Origin: Herminiimonas sp.
GTDB lineage: Bacteria; Pseudomonadota; Gammaproteobacteria; Burkholderiales; Burkholderiaceae
Length of the DNA stretch: 31,605 bases
NCBI GenBank assembly: GCA_014377155.1
Contig: JACMQD010000153.1
Span: forward strand, 1-31,605
Direction of reading: 5' to 3'
Part shown: positions 23,752-31,502 of the stretch, one piece after another
Layout of the letters: each line of letters begins with the position of its first letter
How positions within the stretch are numbered: the stretch's first letter is position 1
The notes under the pieces: model-generated
What the model was told of the DNA's origin: nothing
The model's database searches: none
What the model saw: the letters and a program-made list of their open reading frames with translations, nothing else
Made by a program: the position numbers and the translations under genes

Positions 23752-24195
23752 TTAGAATCGATTGGCGATCTGCAACTCCAGAGTATTGGCAAACAGGGCC
23801 ATTTGACTGATATGGTTCGCTAGAAAAGTGTGACTAGAGGTGAAGATTGGGAGGAGGGAAAGAAGGATTGCTTGACCATCGCAATCGATAGCGATAGTTG
23901 AGCCCAATGCAATCGTCGCCACAAGATTGATTTCCAAAAGCTGCCTTATAGAAGCTGGATTTACTGGCACATTGAGTTTTGCAACAATGATTGCATCTCG
24001 CTGCACATCCGTCTCGAAACAGGAGATCGATACATGAACCCCGTCGACCCGCATGACACCACCCTGTGCGGCTCCATGGGCATCCTTTTTTGAGAGTCCA
24101 AGTTCCTTGCCTGCCATGCGCAGGAGCTCGTGCAATGCTTGTTCCGTCGTTAATACGGATTCGTTGCCAGATGAGACCTGGAGTGCTGCCCTCAT
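23752..24195 (-). CDS. CesT-family type III secretion chaperone
   Basis: The product has 147 residues and the CesT/Tir-chaperone layout: an N-terminal helix (about 18-35), a beta strand with MRVDGVHVSISCFE, a second strand with DAIIVAKLNVPVN, the helix LRQLLEINL, and a strand pair ending in GQAILLSLLPI before a C-terminal helix. Such dimeric class I chaperones keep one or a few effectors export-ready in the cytoplasm. AGAGGA precedes the ATG at 24195. It lies downstream of a PIP-controlled 102-codon ORF in the same direction, and no effector gene adjoins it unless that ORF is one. It is distinct in sequence from the HpaB-like protein at 3762. Confidence 0.78.
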   Translation of the reverse strand: MRAALQVSSGNESVLTTEQALHELLRMAGKELGLSKKDAHGAAQGGVMRVDGVHVSISCFETDVQRDAIIVAKLNVPVNPASIRQLLEINLVATIALGSTIAIDCDGQAILLSLLPIFTSSHTFLANHISQMALFANTLELQIANRF

Positions 24196-24398
24196 TAAAA
24201 ATTCCTCTCTTGAACCCCCCGAAGATTTGATCTGACATCGAAGGAGGGAAAAAATTCCAACAGATTCCCAACATTAATAATACCGATCTCAGCCACTACA
24301 ACAGCGGTCTCACTCCGCTTCGGGCTTCCGGAACTTGACTTGATCCAACTAAAATTTTAGAAACGTAGAGTATTACGCAAATATATTGATAGCCCGCC

Positions 24399-24707
24399 TC
24401 ATTTTCGCACCGGCTTCGCTGCAAGTTTTGTCGCATAGGACAATGCATCATGCCGGTGGATCTGTTTCTCCGATTCACCGTGCTGCCTGAATGCAAACCC
24501 GACCACGACTGACTTCACGCGCGACGTCTTCGCTTTCTCAAAACGATTTAGCATGTCCTGCTGGGCCACACTCAGTCTGACACTACCTCCGATGGTTTTT
24601 AACCGGTCAGCTCCCGTTTTTGGACCTTGATCCATCGTAGAAGTCGCCGATGTGCCCGTCTCGGTCGGCGCGCATTTCAAGCTGTTGATTTTTAAAAAAT
24701 TTGACAT
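24399..24707 (-). CDS. Unknown 102-residue protein under a PIP-box promoter
   Basis: I do not recognise this protein. The first 30 residues (MSNFLKINSLKCAPTETGTS onwards) are rich in Ser and Thr and poor in acidic residues, as in many type III secretion signals. The rest is basic and partly helical. No good Shine-Dalgarno precedes the ATG at 24707, so the start is uncertain and translation may be weak. A well-formed PIP-box promoter lies 44-105 bases upstream, tying it to the HrpB/HrpX regulon. The chaperone gene follows after 203 bases. A small secreted substrate or regulator is possible. Confidence 0.55.
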   Translation of the reverse strand: MSNFLKINSLKCAPTETGTSATSTMDQGPKTGADRLKTIGGSVRLSVAQQDMLNRFEKAKTSRVKSVVVGFAFRQHGESEKQIHRHDALSYATKLAAKPVRK

Positions 24708-25133
24708 TTCTTATACGGTTTAGATCGCCCTGATCATTAATTTCCCAAACATTATCAACGGTCATGAAAGTACTGTGCCCACCGATTCCGAACCGGCGAG
24801 TGCACCTGCGAAGGGTCGGAACCACTTGCCAACCGTTGTAAATAGAACTTGTGCAAACCTGCTTCCGTCGAGGCAATGCAAATCTACAAACACTGGTGTG
24901 ACTTCCAAAGTAGGTCCCCTGCAAAACAAAGGAAACAAACAATGCGGATAGCTTTTTATTAATCCTAATATTTGCGGACGCCATTTCATTGCCGGGAAAT
25001 AATCTTGTCGCGTACCTTTTCCATGACGTTCGCGGTCAAGAACGCTTAAAGATGCGGGCAGGTAAAAATCGGGGCGAGAGCCACCTCTGAAAAATAGTTT
25101 TGTACCGAATAAATTTTTCAACCAGGATAATCC
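24708..25133. other. 426-base divergent intergenic region
   Basis: It separates the minus-strand 102-residue ORF from the plus-strand TPR gene. It holds the PIP box described separately. I find no PIP box facing the TPR gene. Frames that cross the promoter on the minus strand look non-coding. Confidence 0.5.
24751..24812 (-). promoter_or_regulatory. PIP-box promoter upstream of the 102-residue ORF
   Basis: On the minus strand TTCG (24809-24812), 16 bases, TTCG (24789-24792), 32 bases and GATAAT (24751-24756) repeat exactly the geometry of the sctC and sctU promoters. The hexamer is closer to a standard -10 box than to YANNNT. The predicted start near 24744 leaves a leader of about 37 bases. 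Confidence 0.8.
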
Positions 25134-26114
25134 GTGGAACAACCCCCAAGAAAAAAATATAAATTGAAAAATGCATTCGCACTCGCCATTAAGTTTGCGA
25201 TCGCGATTGCGATGCATGGCGGTGTCAAAGCGGATGAATTGCAAGATGTGAGATCGCTGCTTCAAGAGGGAAAGCTCACTGAAGCAATGGTAAAAACGAA
25301 CAAATTAATGGACAAGCGGCCAGCGGATCCTGCCGTCCAATTTGTCAAAGGCCTGATCTTGAGCGAGCAAAAGAAAACGGTCGAGGCAATCGAGGCTTTC
25401 TCGAAGCTCACGAAGGAGCATCCGGATCTTCCTGAACCCTATAACAACCTCGGAGTACTTTTTGCAGCGAACGGGCAGTATGAAAAAGCGCGTGTCGCAC
25501 TTGAAACTGCCTTGAAACTCAATCCGAAATATGCAACTGCGCAGGAAAATCTAGGGGATCTGTATCTGCAATCCGCACTCGAGGCCTACGGTGAAGTGTC
25601 GAAGAATGAAGGGGAAAGCAAAAGTCTGAAGGCCAAACTTAAAGGTCTTCGAGCAACTCTCGGCCTGCCTCTTTCAGGCGTTGCGGCAAATCATAAAAAG
25701 ATCGAGCCAGCAAGTGTAGCCCCCGCTCCAAATTCCGGATCTGCTCTTGGATCGAAAAAGCAGTTTTCACCGGAGGAACGGGAAATTGTGCTGAAGGTAG
25801 TGGACCAATGGGTACGCGCCTGGAGTGCAAAAGATCTCAAGACATACTTCCTTTTCTACTCCGACGACTTCAGATCGCCGCGAGGCGAGACGCGTGCACA
25901 ATGGGAAAATGAACGCCGTCAACGGATCAGCAGCAAAAGCCAGATCGACATTCAGGTACTTTCTCCGAGCGTGACCATTGAGGGGGACACAGCAGTCGTA
26001 CACTTTCAGCAAGTGTATGTCGCTGGAAAGATATCCTCGAATGTTCAAAAAAGTTTGACGCTAAAGAACGAGTCTGGCGCGTGGCGGATCCTCCAAGAGA
26101 AATCCGATGGGTAA
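25134..26114 (+). CDS. Exported TPR protein with C-terminal SnoaL/Cds6-like domain
   Basis: This 326-residue protein has a Lys-rich N-terminus, a hydrophobic core (about 13-27) and a likely cleavage after VKA at residue 32, so it should be periplasmic. At least two tetratricopeptide repeats follow (about 60-145; for example LPEPYNNLGVLFAANGQYEKA). A Pro/Ala/Ser linker at about 180-205 leads to a C-terminal NTF2/SnoaL-like domain (about 212-326) resembling the Cds6 domain often linked to L,D-transpeptidases. The GTG at 25134 has AGGA 6 bases upstream. No PIP box precedes it and no transpeptidase gene follows, so a T3SS role is doubtful. A cell-envelope function is more likely. Confidence 0.8.
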   Translation: MEQPPRKKYKLKNAFALAIKFAIAIAMHGGVKADELQDVRSLLQEGKLTEAMVKTNKLMDKRPADPAVQFVKGLILSEQKKTVEAIEAFSKLTKEHPDLPEPYNNLGVLFAANGQYEKARVALETALKLNPKYATAQENLGDLYLQSALEAYGEVSKNEGESKSLKAKLKGLRATLGLPLSGVAANHKKIEPASVAPAPNSGSALGSKKQFSPEEREIVLKVVDQWVRAWSAKDLKTYFLFYSDDFRSPRGETRAQWENERRQRISSKSQIDIQVLSPSVTIEGDTAVVHFQQVYVAGKISSNVQKSLTLKNESGAWRILQEKSDG

Positions 26115-27201
26115 GGGATTCGGGTCGAGCATGCTCCCCAAAGCCCAGAGTGCTTCGCGCGGCGGTACATACACTTCGGCTACGCACCGGATTTTCGAAA
26201 TGGCGCTGTGCGGGCCTAAGTACCTGGCCAGAGCAAGTGGTGACTGGCGCCACGGCCAGATGGGCGCGCCGCCGGAGTGCCCCATCCGTCCATTGCTCGC
26301 ACTACGGCAAGTCGGTTGCCCTGCGCAGCATCCCGTCATGGTCATGGGCACATCCATTTTCCAATTTATTATTGCCTGGAACGGATTTAGACAAACAAAG
26401 GTAAGTGGCCTGCATCCTTTCCGTACCACTTTCAAGGCGTTCGATGCGGTGCGCTCATTCAGTTAGGCTGCGTTTCCCAGATTGTCGTCTTTTGGACGCA
26501 TATTTTTATCAACGTTCTGGTGTTTTTTGTTCCAAATTCTTCTCGGGTTGACAACACGTCGTGAGTGTTTTCGACAACCTGAATTGACATACAAATTCAG
26601 CGATCACCGCGCTTCATTTCGAATCTTTCTACGAGACAAAGGTTTGAGCTAGGTGAATTCTTTCGAGTCTTGTGGTTAATTACGCGGCGTGGATCAATCG
26701 ACAACTGCTTGTGGTCCGGATGGGATTCTCGTCACCTCCGCCAACCGCCACCGGGCGACCTTTGCGAGAGGTGCCCGACCTAGCAAAGCGTTCGTCTACG
26801 CCGCTTAGATTCGCATTATTCCTTGATTGAATACTTTGAGCAAAGCGAAAGCGCATACAACCTCAAAAGGCCGCGTGTAAGGCGTTCAGGTACGGCATCC
26901 TCAGATAGTTGATTTCTTAATTCTTGTTTTTACAACATCTTATTGTTTTTTCGCAAATCATTTGGCTCTCAGCGGCGGTAAGTTTGGAAGTGAGAGGCGA
27001 TGGTTTTTTGCGATCTGCGATTCGATTAGGTAGACATCCTTGCTTCGAGTATCCGTTCTGACACGCAAACTTTAACGGAAATATTACTTGATGGACTTAC
27101 ACGGGACCTTGTAATGATCTTGCTACCTAGACGACGCCATCCGGTGGCGCGCGCTGAGTAGCCCCTACAGGGACGCGGCATTCTATTTTCGAAGGTCTCA
27201 C
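26115..27201. other. 1.1-kb stretch before the hrpB-like gene without a convincing gene
   Basis: The first part (to about 26466) is GC-richer and has open frames on both strands, including an ATG at 26107 overlapping the TPR stop. None shows a domain or clear codon signal. The rest is AT-rich. It holds a 7-bp inverted repeat CTGAATT/AATTCAG at 26579-26600, an isolated TTGACA at 26548, and a small hairpin CGCCA/TGGCG at 27135-27149 in what may be the leader of the regulator. No PIP box with the correct spacing is present. Confidence 0.5.
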
Positions 27202-28632
27202 ATGCTGTATTTTTTTGCCCTGTCCGCGTTACGCCATGAAGCCGAGCTTCCCGCGTACGCCGCTGATGTCTTTGACAACAAGATTCGTCATGCACTCATA
27301 GGTTGCCAGCGACAAAGCGATAGTCCAAGCGGAACTCCAAAGCATCACATGCATTGCATGCAGGCTGAAGCAGATATTTTGTTAGCAATGGACTGGCATG
27401 AGGAAGCGGAATCTCTTCTTCAGAAGGCCCAACGGCATTTTGTTCATTCGCGAGATGAGTTGCGGCTTCTGTCATGCAGGAATGCGGGATGGCAAGCGCT
27501 TTTTCATCGCCGCTTTGGCACCGCGCAAAGTTGTCTGAATAGAATATGCGAGGATGGCTTTGCGAGTGATCGGGATAAGATCGAGGCGTGGGTGGGGCTT
27601 GCTTGTTCTCATCACGCGCTAGGTCAGCAACTTCTTGCCGAGGCTGCGATGCAGAAGGTTCGGCAATGCGTCGATTTGATTCCCGACGGACGGATGAAAT
27701 GTGTTGTGGAAGCGATCGCGCTGGAGATCAAGGTCAAGCATTATCTTAGGCAAGCCCATGGTCTGAATGATCATGTTTTTTGGCGACAGCCCAACCAACA
27801 TGCTCATGCAGCGTGTAGTGCTGCAACGTTGACCGATGCGATTGACGACTTGCTCCTGGAATGCGCAAATATTCCCTTGGTTGAGAGCCAATTAACAGTA
27901 TTACGATCACTCATCAGGCTTAGTACGGGCGACCGTAGCGTAATTTCCTTTTTAAAAACCCACATGGAATGGGCAAGCGCGGAGGGGCTGTCAGCCTATC
28001 TCAGGCAAACTCGACTCGAAGTGGTTTTAGCAAGTCTGAGCGCCAATCTTCCGGATTTCGCAGAACAGATGATGGCCCATATTCGAGACGCTTCGCAGAC
28101 CCATGTTATTCGACGCTGGGATATAGAGCATGCGTATTGCCTCGCCAAGCTTACTGAACAACAAGGAAAAACAAGCGAATCGCTCAACCTGTATAGGAAG
28201 TACGCTTGCGATGCAATGGAATGTCTGCGCGTCGAAATCTGCGCCCAAATCAAACCAGCTTACTCAACCGGGGCGACTTCTTACGACGATATTGAGGTAC
28301 GCCTTCCAGCTAAATATCGCCGGGCTTATCGATACATCGTCAATCATTTATCGGAGCGAAATCTTTGTATTCGGGAGGTCGCAGCGGAGATTGGTGTGAC
28401 AGAGCGTGCATTGCAGTCAGTTTTCAGATCCCACTTGGGAATCTCACCCACGGAGCTCATCAGGCGCTGCAGAATGGAACGGATTCGCGCCGAGTTGCTA
28501 AGCCCATCTTCGAAAATGACGAGTATTTTCGAAGCAGCACAGCGGTGGGGCATCTTTAACCGGTCGACCCTCGCAAGTGCTTACCGCGCTTATTTTAAAG
28601 AAACCCCCAACGAAACGTTGATGCGAGCTTAG
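27202..28632 (+). CDS. hrpB: HrpB/HrpX-like AraC-family activator of the T3SS
   Basis: The 476-residue length is essentially that of Ralstonia HrpB (477) and Xanthomonas HrpX (476), which bind PIP/hrpII boxes. The large N-terminal domain is helical and TPR-like, with Cys/His-rich patches. The C-terminal 109 residues (368-476) are an AraC DNA-binding domain: first helix-turn-helix IREVAAEIGVTERALQSVF at about 390-408, the linker LGISPTELIRRCRMERIRAE, and a second helix-turn-helix around AQRWGIFNRSTLASAYRAYF. GAAGG lies 6 bases before the ATG. No PIP box is seen upstream, consistent with control by HrpG. It very probably activates the three PIP promoters in this window. Confidence 0.9.
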   Translation: MLYFFALSALRHEAELPAYAADVFDNKIRHALIGCQRQSDSPSGTPKHHMHCMQAEADILLAMDWHEEAESLLQKAQRHFVHSRDELRLLSCRNAGWQALFHRRFGTAQSCLNRICEDGFASDRDKIEAWVGLACSHHALGQQLLAEAAMQKVRQCVDLIPDGRMKCVVEAIALEIKVKHYLRQAHGLNDHVFWRQPNQHAHAACSAATLTDAIDDLLLECANIPLVESQLTVLRSLIRLSTGDRSVISFLKTHMEWASAEGLSAYLRQTRLEVVLASLSANLPDFAEQMMAHIRDASQTHVIRRWDIEHAYCLAKLTEQQGKTSESLNLYRKYACDAMECLRVEICAQIKPAYSTGATSYDDIEVRLPAKYRRAYRYIVNHLSERNLCIREVAAEIGVTERALQSVFRSHLGISPTELIRRCRMERIRAELLSPSSKMTSIFEAAQRWGIFNRSTLASAYRAYFKETPNETLMRA

Positions 28633-29023
28633 CAGCGACATCTGCATCGGCCTTTTCGAAGAATTGCGGACTTCGAACGCGTCGCCCTCATCCAAGTATG
28701 CCGAGGTTTCTGAATAAATCAGGCCGTAGCCGAGATGAGTGGTGATTGGGGAACCTTGCATCGACGGGAAGCGGGCTCGGTTGGACAACTGTTGTTTCCG
28801 GGCCCCGGCAATCAAAAAACCGCTGTTCATCTGTGGAAAGAAAGAAACAATCGTTCACACATTTCGGTCTTGATTGTAACTAAAAGTATTGACGATTTTC
28901 TTTCCGGTATTCATTATTGAAACCAATGGTGATGCTTAATAGTAACCATTGGTATTAATTTGAGTAGTCAGTCCAGTTTGTGGCAGGCACCAGTACATTC
29001 GAAGTTCACATTGGGGAAAGTAA
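28633..29023. other. 391-base gap between the two regulator genes
   Basis: A 61-codon frame (28735-28920) has no credible ribosome binding site or domain and is not called. The 3' half is AT-rich and contains the paired palindromes at 28922-28953. A purine-rich GGGGAAAG precedes the hrpG-like start. No PIP box of correct spacing is present. Confidence 0.5.
28922..28953. promoter_or_regulatory. Candidate operator upstream of the hrpG-like gene
   Basis: ACCAATGGT (28922-28930) and ACCATTGGT (28945-28953) are each palindromic (ACCA-W-TGGT) and together form a 9-bp inverted repeat. Their centres are 23 bases apart, about two helical turns. The pair lies 71-102 bases before the hrpG-like start. 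A dimeric regulator binding both sites would fit, and its identity is unknown. Confidence 0.5.
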
Positions 29024-29836
29024 ATGAAGATCCACTTGAAGACCATGGGCGAAACCCTCTTCGCCTCGATGAATTCGGCGCTGAAAAGCGATGTCGCGTT
29101 AGCCGCGTCCGCAGCAGGTTCCGAAAAGATCGAATGGCTCGTGACCGATCTTGCACGCGGTTTCATCGCGACTGACTGGGTTTGCCAGCAGGATGCGCCA
29201 ACTGTCGTTCTGGTTGATGGAGACGATGCAGCAATGCTGCGAAGCATACAATCCTCACAGGGCGCCCTTAACCACTTGGTTAATAGTACCCGGCATCCAG
29301 CCTTTGTCCGCTGCCCTGTGATCCTGGTTTTTTCAGAGCCGACGATTCTGGCACAGTTGGCACACTTACCGGATTTCGCCTCCGACTGGGTTATTTCAAG
29401 TGGATTATCTGATGAAGCAGTACCCCGAATCGTGGGCGCACTGCGAAAGTCGAACGTTCTTCCCGTAACCCAACACCACGCTGCCCTCACGCTCGTGCCT
29501 GCAACCCGCACCATGATTTACGAAAATACCAGCGCCCGACTTACGCCGGCAGAATACACACTACTTGAGCTGTTCTTGAACAACATTGGCAGCATTATTT
29601 CGTTACAAGAGTTAGTACAAACTTTCCGCGCAAGTGGGAAATCTTCGGAAGCCAACAACATAAGAGTTGCTATATATCAACTTCGCCTTAAGCTCGACAC
29701 CTTGACGAAATCCCAAATGCCGCTCACCAGCATCTATCGGCAAGGGTATTGCCTCAGACAGAAATTGAAAGGCAAGCCGCTCCATATTCCGATGTCAACG
29801 ATAGGCAGTCGCTTTGGAGCCCAACGCCCCGTCTGA
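29024..29836 (+). CDS. hrpG: HrpG-like OmpR-family response regulator
   Basis: This 270-residue protein has a C-terminal winged-helix DNA-binding domain of the OmpR/PhoB type (about 165-247): LTPAEYTLLELFLNN, the recognition region NNIRVAIYQLRLKLD and the wing YRQGYCL. The N-terminal half resembles a receiver domain but is degenerate. A possible acceptor is D65 in VVLVDGDD, while the conserved Lys of strand 5 is absent (VISSGLS). In Ralstonia and Xanthomonas HrpG is an OmpR-type regulator that activates hrpB/hrpX, and in Xanthomonas the two genes are neighbours, as here. GGGGAAAG precedes the ATG. The name rests on family, size and neighbourhood. Confidence 0.82.
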   Translation: MKIHLKTMGETLFASMNSALKSDVALAASAAGSEKIEWLVTDLARGFIATDWVCQQDAPTVVLVDGDDAAMLRSIQSSQGALNHLVNSTRHPAFVRCPVILVFSEPTILAQLAHLPDFASDWVISSGLSDEAVPRIVGALRKSNVLPVTQHHAALTLVPATRTMIYENTSARLTPAEYTLLELFLNNIGSIISLQELVQTFRASGKSSEANNIRVAIYQLRLKLDTLTKSQMPLTSIYRQGYCLRQKLKGKPLHIPMSTIGSRFGAQRPV

Positions 29837-29853
29837 AATGTGAACAGGCGGGG
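29827..29853 (+). terminator. Stem-loop at the end of the hrpG-like gene
   Basis: CCCCGTCTG (29827-29835) pairs with CAGGCGGGG (29845-29853) with one G-U pair, across a 9-base loop. The stem includes the stop codon. Only a short AATTTG follows, so termination may be inefficient, but no other terminator is visible for this gene. Confidence 0.45.
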
Positions 29854-30128
29854 AATTTGCTCGCCTGGTGAACATGGCAACGGTGGCCGGGTGTCCAATA
29901 ATACTTCGTTGCCGTACCGCCTGAAGGCGAATTTGTTCGGCTCAAAGCGTGCAATTGAGTGATGTGGAAGCACCCAGTTGCCACGCGCGCTATCGCCTCT
30001 CGCGTGCCACATTCAAGTGGCGATCCTACCGCAGGAACTAGTCCAAATTTAGGGTGAAAACGGCCCCTTTACTTTACCTGCGCGTCCGTAGTTCCCTTTT
30101 GACAAGGGTGTACACCAAGCGTCAGGAC
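29837..30128. other. Convergent intergenic region between the hrpG-like gene and ppnN
   Basis: I find no gene. It contains inverted repeats GGCAACG/CGTTGCC (29876-29913) and CCCTT/AAGGG (about 30094-30108). A 92-codon minus-strand frame crossing it overlaps the end of the hrpG-like gene and looks spurious. Confidence 0.4.
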
Positions 30129-31502
30129 TCAGGTACCCACAATTCGGTAGCAGGGAACATAAGCCTTGCCTGGTAGCTTCATACGCCGCTGCGCGACAAA
30201 CGATGCGAGCAATTGATCCATCGAGGCCATAATCGACTTGTCGCCATGGATTTCAAAAATCCCATGTTGTTCGATCGCACGAATCCCTTGTTCCTTAACA
30301 TTGCCGGCGACCACACCAGAAAACGCACGCCTTAGGTTTGCTGCCAAAATGTGCTTCGGCTGATCTTTTTGGAGATGTAAATTGCGCATGCTTTCATGCG
30401 TTGGCAAAAAAGGCCGCTGGAATTCCACATCGATTTTCAATGACCAGTTGAAGTAATACGCATCCGTTCTGGCCTTGCGAAATGCCCTCACCTCCTTGAT
30501 CCCGGCATCCATCAATTGAGCGACTCGCACGGGATCATCAACGATAATTTCGTATCTCTTTTGCGCCTCGGGCCCAAGTGTCGCACCAATGAAATGATCA
30601 ATACGCTCAAAATAAGCGGCGGAAGTTGCTGGCCCAGTAAAGATCAGGGGAAATGGGAGATGGGCGTTTTCGGGATGAAGCAGGATCCCGAGGATGTAAA
30701 GAATCTCTTCTGCAGTACCAGCGCCGCCCGGAAAAACGACAATTCCATGTCCGACCCGCACAAACGCCTCCAGGCGCTTCTCGATATCCGGAAGGATCAC
30801 CAGATCATTTACGATCGGATTCGGCGCTTCGGCGGCAATGATACCGGGTTCAGACAGGCCGAGGTAACGACCGCCGGTGATCCGCTGCTTTGCATGACCA
30901 ATCGTCGCGCCTTTCATCGGTCCCTTCATCGCGCCGGGCCCACATCCGGTGCAAATATCCAGGCCTCTCAAACCCATCTGGTATCCGACCTCTTTCGAAT
31001 AGTCGTACTCCAAGCGTTGTATTGAATGACCACCCCAGCATACAACCAGGTTCGGGTTTAACTGGGGCCGGAGGATATTTGCGTTACGCAGAATATGGAA
31101 AACCGAATCGGTAATCCCTTCCGAACTCGTCAGGTCGAATTTAGGGTTGCCCTCGATCTCATCGCTGGCAAAAATCACATCTCGTAGGACCGCAAACAGA
31201 TGTTCGTGGATTCCCTTGATCATCACGTTGTCGACAAATGCGGTTCCTGGCGCACCCTTGACGTCGAGCTTGATGCCCCGCTCACGCTGCACGATGCTTA
31301 CCGAAAATGAACGATAGCGATCCAGCAACTCTTTTGCATCGTCCAGTTGATTTCCACAATTCAAGACGGCCAACGAGCAATTCCGAAAGATCTCGTACAA
31401 TCCTCCTTGACTTGAGTCAAGCAACTTTGCCATCTCGCTTTTCGAGAGTATGTCGAGCCGCCCCTCAGGGGAGATTTGTGTGTCGATCACGTGTTGAGTC
31501 AT
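30129..31502 (-). CDS. ppnN: Nucleotide 5'-monophosphate nucleosidase PpnN
   Basis: PpnN (YgdH) hydrolyses purine and pyrimidine 5'-monophosphates to the base and ribose 5-phosphate, and in E. coli it is controlled by (p)ppGpp. The protein has 457 residues from the ATG at 31502. The N-terminal domain contains the characteristic YEIFRNCSLAVLNCGNQLDD stretch. The central lysine-decarboxylase-like (LOG) domain has the CTGCGPGAMKGPMKGA region and the catalytic PGGAGTAEE motif, and a C-terminal domain completes it. The frame allows a TTG at 31520, but the ATG at 31502 matches the family N-terminus. This is a housekeeping gene and marks the end of the T3SS region. Confidence 0.95.
   Translation of the reverse strand: MTQHVIDTQISPEGRLDILSKSEMAKLLDSSQGGLYEIFRNCSLAVLNCGNQLDDAKELLDRYRSFSVSIVQRERGIKLDVKGAPGTAFVDNVMIKGIHEHLFAVLRDVIFASDEIEGNPKFDLTSSEGITDSVFHILRNANILRPQLNPNLVVCWGGHSIQRLEYDYSKEVGYQMGLRGLDICTGCGPGAMKGPMKGATIGHAKQRITGGRYLGLSEPGIIAAEAPNPIVNDLVILPDIEKRLEAFVRVGHGIVVFPGGAGTAEEILYILGILLHPENAHLPFPLIFTGPATSAAYFERIDHFIGATLGPEAQKRYEIIVDDPVRVAQLMDAGIKEVRAFRKARTDAYYFNWSLKIDVEFQRPFLPTHESMRNLHLQKDQPKHILAANLRRAFSGVVAGNVKEQGIRAIEQHGIFEIHGDKSIMASMDQLLASFVAQRRMKLPGKAYVPCYRIVGT

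Noticed and set aside
24220..24242. Two CGAA units on the plus strand (TTCG pair on the minus strand) just before the chaperone gene, resembling a PIP box.
   Set aside because: The spacer is 15 rather than 16 bases, and the implied -10 region would fall inside the coding sequence.
24607..24984. 125-codon minus-strand frame covering the PIP box and the start of the 102-residue ORF.
   Set aside because: It overlaps both the promoter and the better-supported ORF in another frame, and lacks domain features.
26107..26466. 119-codon plus-strand frame overlapping the stop of the TPR gene.
   Set aside because: It has no domain, low-complexity composition and equally long competing frames on both strands, so coding cannot be supported.
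26791..26813. TTCG pair on the plus strand upstream of the hrpB-like gene.
   Set aside because: The spacer is 15 bases and the site is about 390 bases from the start codon, with no fitting -10 hexamer.
28735..28920. 61-codon plus-strand frame between the regulators.
   Set aside because: It has no ribosome binding site and no recognisable domain, and an antisense frame of similar quality overlaps part of it.
29734..30012. 92-codon minus-strand frame overlapping the end of the hrpG-like gene.
   Set aside because: It overlaps a well-supported gene antisense and shows no family features.
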